Positions 12,735 to 16,290 of a stretch of DNA of 16,290 nucleotides are shown piece by piece; the first letter of the stretch is position 1; each line of letters begins with the position of its first letter. The DNA comes from Synechococcales cyanobacterium PMM_0085. Its GTDB lineage: Bacteria > Cyanobacteriota > Cyanobacteriia > Elainellales > Elainellaceae. The stretch covers positions 1-16,290 of the forward strand of contig CASBQJ010000620.1 in assembly GCA_949127705.1 (NCBI GenBank), given 5' to 3'. The notes beneath the pieces were generated by a model. It saw only the letters and a program-made list of their open reading frames with translations. It did not search any database and was not told where the DNA came from. Position numbers and translations under genes: made by a program.

Positions 12735-14141
12735 CCTTCCTCTCTCCCCCCCCTGCAATCCCTGAATCCGGCTGTACCAGCGCAATAGAATGCGGGCTAG
12801 GCGATCGCTATCATGGCGCACTAACCCCGTCTCTGGATCTTCGTGCATCACATTCGCCAGAATCACGCGGCGACCCAATCGCATCACCGCATCTCGGTCA
12901 AACGGAACCGGGTAGGAATCTTCTTGGGCATAGCGAATCAGAGACTGAGCCGAGGGCGATTTTTTTTGCACCAGGACGGCATCAAATAGGCGGCGATCGC
13001 CCACAGCTTGGTCAATGGCGCGAATATGATCAGACACCGTATAGTCGTCCGTTTCGCCCAGTTGGGTCATCATATTGCAGATATACACTCGGGGTACCTG
13101 TTGTTGGGCGATCGCTTCCACAATTTCGGGCACCAGCAGATTGGGGATAACGCTGGTGTAAAGGCTGCCTGGACCCAAAATAATATAATCGGCCTCGGCG
13201 ATCGCCGCCAACGCCCTCGGCAGTGCCGGAGGATTGGCCGGAATGCAGCCAATTTTGAGGATAGTACCCTGCGCCTGGGTAATGTTTGACTCCCCTTCGA
13301 CGTAGCGTCCATCTTCCAGCTCTGCCCACAGGCAAACATCGGTGAGGGTGGCGGGCAGCACCTGGCCTCGAACCGCCAACACCTTAGAACTAGCGGCGAT
13401 CGCCTGCTCCAAATCGCCCGTCACCTCGCTCATGGCGGTTAAAAACAAGTTGCCAAAACTGTGACCTGTGAGGCCATCCCCGGCGCGAAATCGATACTGA
13501 AATAGCTCGGTTAATAGCTTCTCTTCATCGGCTAGAGCCGCCAAACAGTTGCGAATATCTCCGGGCGGCAAGACCCCAATTTCTCGCCGCAATCGCCCCG
13601 ACGAACCGCCATCATCTGCCACCGTAACAATAGCCGTAATGTTGGCACTGTAGGCTTTCAGCCCCCGCAGCAGCGTCGATAGCCCCGTGCCGCCGCCCAG
13701 CACCACGACTTTAGGCCCTCGATGCAGACGACGATGGGTCATCAGCCGATCGATCAGTTCTTCATCGCCCTCGGGCATCAACACTTCGGTAATTGCCCCC
13801 AAACTGCGGGTTTGCCCCCAAAAAATTAGCAGTAGCCCCAGCCCCATCACTAGGGGGCCACTCAGGTAGTTTGGGATTAAGCGAGTCACGGTTTCGAGCA
13901 AATCGCTCAAAAACTGCCCCAGTCGATATACTGGTGTCTGCCGTGACCAAACGGCCAACCCTAGGCCAAACAGCACCACCCCCCCGGCGCTAATAAACAG
14001 CCACCGTTTGACCGATAGCCCCGGCGATAACCACTTAAACCACTGACTGACTCGGTAAGAAGAGCGGGAACGTCGAGTTCGGGGCGATCGCCGACCTGGT
14101 CGCAAAGCCTGGAGAGCGTGCTTGAGCAATCCGTTTGACAT
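12717..14141 (-). CDS. yvcK: YvcK/CofD-like protein with N-terminal membrane anchor
   Basis: Belongs to the gluconeogenesis factor YvcK (GlmR-like) branch of the CofD-like family. In Firmicutes and actinobacteria YvcK binds UDP-GlcNAc and links carbon status to cell-envelope synthesis. The 474-residue protein has a basic N-terminus and two hydrophobic spans (about 47-65 and 93-108). The cytosolic domain starts near 144: VVLGGGTGLSTLLRGL (146-161), VTVADDGGSSGRLRRE (172-187), LPPGDIRNCLAAL (191-203), GHSFGNLFL and LGPGSLYTSVIPNLLVPEI. The membrane-anchored version is the usual cyanobacterial form as I recall it. The tail after RIQGLQGG is coded by the CCCTCAT array. The start ATG lies in a 16-bp duplication and has no Shine-Dalgarno. 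It is divergent from the MlaF-like gene. Confidence 0.93.
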   Translation of the reverse strand: MSNGLLKHALQALRPGRRSPRTRRSRSSYRVSQWFKWLSPGLSVKRWLFISAGGVVLFGLGLAVWSRQTPVYRLGQFLSDLLETVTRLIPNYLSGPLVMGLGLLLIFWGQTRSLGAITEVLMPEGDEELIDRLMTHRRLHRGPKVVVLGGGTGLSTLLRGLKAYSANITAIVTVADDGGSSGRLRREIGVLPPGDIRNCLAALADEEKLLTELFQYRFRAGDGLTGHSFGNLFLTAMSEVTGDLEQAIAASSKVLAVRGQVLPATLTDVCLWAELEDGRYVEGESNITQAQGTILKIGCIPANPPALPRALAAIAEADYIILGPGSLYTSVIPNLLVPEIVEAIAQQQVPRVYICNMMTQLGETDDYTVSDHIRAIDQAVGDRRLFDAVLVQKKSPSAQSLIRYAQEDSYPVPFDRDAVMRLGRRVILANVMHEDPETGLVRHDSDRLARILLRWYSRIQGLQGGERGRMRDEG

Positions 14142-14168
14142 ATTTAGCGAAAGACATATTTAGCGAAA
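14137..14168. repeat. 16-bp duplication containing the yvcK start codon
   Basis: GACATATTTAGCGAAA (14137-14152) is directly repeated at 14153-14168. Each copy holds CAT, an ATG on the minus strand: the real yvcK start (14141-14139) and a second, out-of-frame ATG 16 bases upstream (14157-14155). Confidence 0.85.
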
Positions 14169-14472
14169 GATTGTCAGGAGACTGGCAAGGAAAAAACTAA
14201 ATCAGCGAAGCCCAACGGTAGAATCCACATATTCCCATGCAATGGATATTAGTCCATTCTTTCTGCTATGGGATCCGTCTAGATTCGTCTGGTCGTCCTT
14301 AACGGTAGCATTGAGGTTTCTATCTGTAGGGCATGGCAGGTTCGCGAACCGAAACTGAGCCATTGATCTTAGGGGTTAACGTAGGCTTGACGTAGAATAA
14401 TCGGTGCAGGTCAGGATGCCAGTCAGGGTGCGGATAAGGTAGATTTGTCTGGAGCAAATTGATTTTTGAACT
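14142..14472. other. Divergent 331-bp spacer between yvcK and the MlaF-like gene
   Basis: There is no gene here. It includes most of the 16-bp duplication, two AACGGTAG motifs (14214-14221 and 14301-14308), a perfect 12-bp palindrome at 14339-14350, and the AT-rich TAGAATAAT at about 14393 that may be a -10 region for the plus-strand gene. No -35 box is convincing. Confidence 0.55.
14339..14350. promoter_or_regulatory. 12-bp perfect palindrome, candidate operator
   Basis: GGTTCGCGAACC at 14339-14350 is a perfect palindrome in the divergent spacer, about 123 bp upstream of the MlaF-like ATG and 198 bp upstream of yvcK. Its position suits a shared regulator site; the protein is unknown. Confidence 0.4.
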
Positions 14473-15258
14473 ATGGCGGAGCCGTTGATTGAACTGCGAG
14501 GGGTAAGCAAAGCCTTTGGCAACACCGTTGTTTTGGATCAAGTAGACCTAACGATTTACCCGGGCGACGCGGTGGCTGTGATTGGCCCATCTGGCACCGG
14601 GAAATCGACCGTCTTACGGTTAATTGCAGGCTTGCTAGAACCCGACTCGGGGGAGATTTACCTCAAGGGACAGCGCCGCGAAGGGCTGACCGATGAAGGT
14701 AGAGATTCTGTTGGGGTGGGCATGGTGTTTCAGCAGGCTGCTCTGTTTGATTCGCTTACCGTAGATGAAAATGTAGGGTTTTTACTGTATCAACATTCCA
14801 AGTTGCCAGCCAACGCTATTCATGAGCTGGTCAACCGTAATTTGGAAATGGTCGGCTTGTCGGGAATTGGCGATCGCTATCCGGCCCAGCTTTCGGGTGG
14901 GATGCGGCAGCGGGTGAGCTTTGCCCGCGCCATTATGAAAAATCCTGAAAACCCAGCCGACAATCCTGAGGTGCTGCTCTATGACGAACCCACAGCGGGG
15001 CTAGACCCGATCGCCTCTACCGTAATTGAAGACCTAATTCGCACCCTCCAGTGTTCTGAGGATGGCTGTACCAGCTATGTGATTGTGACGCACCAGCACA
15101 GCACCATTCGCCGCACCGCCAACCGAGTTATTTTTCTCTACCAAGGAAAAGTGCAGTGGCAGGGGCCTGTGAATGAGATAGAAACGACCGACAACCCCAT
15201 CGTGCGCCAATTTTTTGCTGGCAGCGTGGAGGGTCCGATCCATATTGTGAGTACTTAA
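14473..15258 (+). CDS. MlaF/TGD3-like ABC transporter ATP-binding protein
   Basis: The ATPase subunit of a lipid-transport ABC complex of the MlaFEDB / plastid TGD type, expected on the cytosolic face of the inner membrane. It is 261 residues. Walker A is GPSGTGKST (38-46), the Q-loop FQQAALFDSLTV (86-97), the signature LSGGMRQRV (140-148), Walker B VLLYDEPTAGLD (167-178) and the H-loop THQH (206-209). The AALFDSLTV.ENV and GGMR signature are typical of the Mla subgroup rather than importers of small solutes. The permease (MlaE) and MCE substrate-binding (MlaD) partners are not beside it; in cyanobacteria these genes are often dispersed. It is 56 bp before the DUF1003 gene on the same strand. 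The subgroup is inferred from motifs. Confidence 0.92.
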   Translation: MAEPLIELRGVSKAFGNTVVLDQVDLTIYPGDAVAVIGPSGTGKSTVLRLIAGLLEPDSGEIYLKGQRREGLTDEGRDSVGVGMVFQQAALFDSLTVDENVGFLLYQHSKLPANAIHELVNRNLEMVGLSGIGDRYPAQLSGGMRQRVSFARAIMKNPENPADNPEVLLYDEPTAGLDPIASTVIEDLIRTLQCSEDGCTSYVIVTHQHSTIRRTANRVIFLYQGKVQWQGPVNEIETTDNPIVRQFFAGSVEGPIHIVST

Positions 15259-15314
15259 TTTTGAGTAGATTAGCTTGCTGTGCGCCTACAATCCCCTAGC
15301 CCTGATTCACTGCC

Positions 15315-15836
15315 ATGATTCAACGTCGCCCCCTGCGTGCCCGTGTTACAAAAGATGAGTATCGGCTGCTGCTGCGATTGCGCGAACAAAAACCAGCGCA
15401 GCATCCACCACAGCTTTCAAATACGCTAGGCGATCGGATTGCCGATCAAGTGGCGGCCACCATGGGTTCTTGGAAGTTCATTATCATTCAGAGTGCGCTG
15501 CTGGCAATTTGGGTGGTGCTGAATATTGCCGCCTATTTGCAGCATTGGGATCCCTATCCATTTATTTTGCTGAATTTGATGCTGTCATTTCAAGCCGCCT
15601 ATTCTGCGCCCATTATTATGATGAGCCAAAATCGGCAGGCCACGATCGACCGCCAAGATGCCAAGCATGACTATGAAGTCAACATGAAGGCAGAATTGGA
15701 GATTGAGCTGCTGCACGATAAGCTAAATTTGCTGCGAGAAGAGGAAATGGCCGAAATCATTAAACTGCTGCGCGACCAGCAACATCATATTCAGCATCTC
15801 CAGATGTTGCTGCAACAGCCCGCTAGCGAATCCTAA
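15315..15836 (+). CDS. DUF1003 membrane protein
   Basis: A 173-residue protein of the DUF1003 family (function unknown). The core LGDRIADQVAATMGSWKFIIIQ (38-59) leads into a first span (about 53-74). A short loop WDPYPFILLNLMLSFQAAYSAPIIMMSQNRQ (78-108) contains a second span and the family's signature 'PY.F..LNL.LS..AA..AP.I.MSQNRQ'. The C-terminal part (about 120-168) is helical and charged, suited to a coiled coil, with a His/Gln-rich tail. It has two spans and a cytosolic helical tail. It lies between the MlaF-like ATPase (56-bp gap) and the acyltransferase-like gene (6-bp gap), so the latter two at least are co-transcribed. Confidence 0.93.
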   Translation: MIQRRPLRARVTKDEYRLLLRLREQKPAQHPPQLSNTLGDRIADQVAATMGSWKFIIIQSALLAIWVVLNIAAYLQHWDPYPFILLNLMLSFQAAYSAPIIMMSQNRQATIDRQDAKHDYEVNMKAELEIELLHDKLNLLREEEMAEIIKLLRDQQHHIQHLQMLLQQPASES

Positions 15837-15842
15837 GGTCTT

Positions 15843-16290
15843 ATGCCAAATCCCATTACCCAAGTTCAACCCCCTCTGGAGTTCGTTCCCCCAAATTTCA
15901 GCCCTCCTGTGTGGAAAATTGGGCAGATGATTCTCCCGAGCTGGATGCGCTGGCGGGTCGGCATTGCAGATTATCAAGTTGAGAACACTGAGCAATTAGT
16001 CAACCTTTACCAACAGTTTCAGGCGGGTAAGGTGCGGTTTCTGCTGGCGTTTCGCCATCCCACTCCAGATGATCCCTACTGCTTGATGCGGCTGTTGATG
16101 GATGAACTGCCTCAAGTGGCGCGCCAGATGGGGGTCAAGCTCAAACCGCCTACCCATGTCCACTTTATTTACGATCGCGGTATTCCCCTATGGGCGGGTA
16201 AGTTTGTCGGCTGGCTGTTTTCGCATTTGGGTGGCATTCCGGTGCGGCGGGGGAAAGTCGATCTGGTGAGTTTGCGATCGGTGCGCGATC
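15843..16290 (+). CDS. Glycerolipid acyltransferase-like protein (3' truncated by window)
   Basis: The first 149 codons of a gene that continues past the window. The encoded part resembles the lysophospholipid/1-acyl-glycerol-3-phosphate acyltransferase superfamily. LLAFRHPTPDDPYCLM (67-82) carries the HX4D catalytic motif (His72, Asp77) with Arg in place of the usual Asn before the His. The later block GIPVRRGKVD (131-140) fits the substrate/phosphate-binding region. A helix around 113-130 (IPLWAGKFVGWLFSHLGG) is a membrane-associating segment of this family. The first 45 residues include a Pro-rich stretch. It begins 6 bp after the DUF1003 stop. The acyl acceptor cannot be told from this half. 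Confidence 0.82.
   Translation, partial: MPNPITQVQPPLEFVPPNFSPPVWKIGQMILPSWMRWRVGIADYQVENTEQLVNLYQQFQAGKVRFLLAFRHPTPDDPYCLMRLLMDELPQVARQMGVKLKPPTHVHFIYDRGIPLWAGKFVGWLFSHLGGIPVRRGKVDLVSLRSVRD

Noticed and set aside
12409..12745. CRISPR array suspected from the regular repeats
   Set aside because: Units are contiguous or of period 7 and 21 without unique spacers, so this is a simple tandem repeat.
15723..15995. Minus-strand 90-codon frame over the DUF1003/acyltransferase junction
   Set aside because: It spans the ends of two well-supported plus-strand genes and has no family resemblance.

Overview
The window is a stretch of cyanobacterial chromosome. The octamer GCGATCGC (HIP1, the cyanobacterial 'highly iterated palindrome') occurs about 28 times by eye in 16.3 kb. 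Several genes belong to families largely restricted to cyanobacteria and plastids (DUF3177, DUF3181 and DUF3531 types, and a membrane-anchored YvcK). Moderate GC content and very long, regulator-rich proteins would fit a filamentous, Leptolyngbya/Oscillatoria-like genome, but the genus is only a guess. No phage, plasmid, CRISPR or complete IS element is visible. This is mostly housekeeping DNA with degenerate intergenic sequence between the genes.

Left part (1-4130): about 520 bp without a convincing gene, then an Rrf2-type regulator, then the ribosomal pair rplU-rpmA closed by a clear intrinsic terminator at 2016-2057. A small conserved-looking protein of unknown function and a 12-TM MFS transporter with a TTG start follow. 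The transporter converges on a minus-strand tRNA-Arg(ACG) that has its own terminator at 3985-4015.

Middle part (4130-10810): moaC (molybdenum cofactor synthesis), a two-TM small protein and a DUF3181-type protein all read rightwards. A 146-bp MITE-like palindromic element at 5576-5721 separates them from the leftward pair pyrD and a DUF3531-type gene. A 588-bp divergent spacer holding a perfect 16-bp palindrome leads to a 948-residue multi-GAF protein with a degenerate histidine-kinase-like C-terminus.

Right part (10810-16290): on the minus strand lie a sulfotransferase, translationally coupled by an ATGA overlap to a DUF3177-type membrane protein, and further upstream a YvcK/CofD-like protein with two N-terminal membrane spans. 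Divergent from yvcK, on the plus strand, run an MlaF/TGD3-like ABC ATPase, a DUF1003 membrane protein and the start of a glycerolipid acyltransferase-like gene cut by the window end. This last trio suggests membrane-lipid transport or remodelling.

The most unusual structural signal is a large number of fresh-looking two-copy tandem duplications with periods of about 13-22 bp (often 15 or 16). At least ten are visible. Several lie exactly on gene boundaries: the 5' end of the tRNA, the start codons of the GAF protein and yvcK, the stop codon of the sulfotransferase, and the C-terminal tail and stop of yvcK (a 7-bp repeat). I did not find a clearly new defence, mobile or biosynthetic system. 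The items most worth following up are this duplication habit, the MITE-like cruciform, the degenerate GAF/kinase protein and the lipid gene trio.
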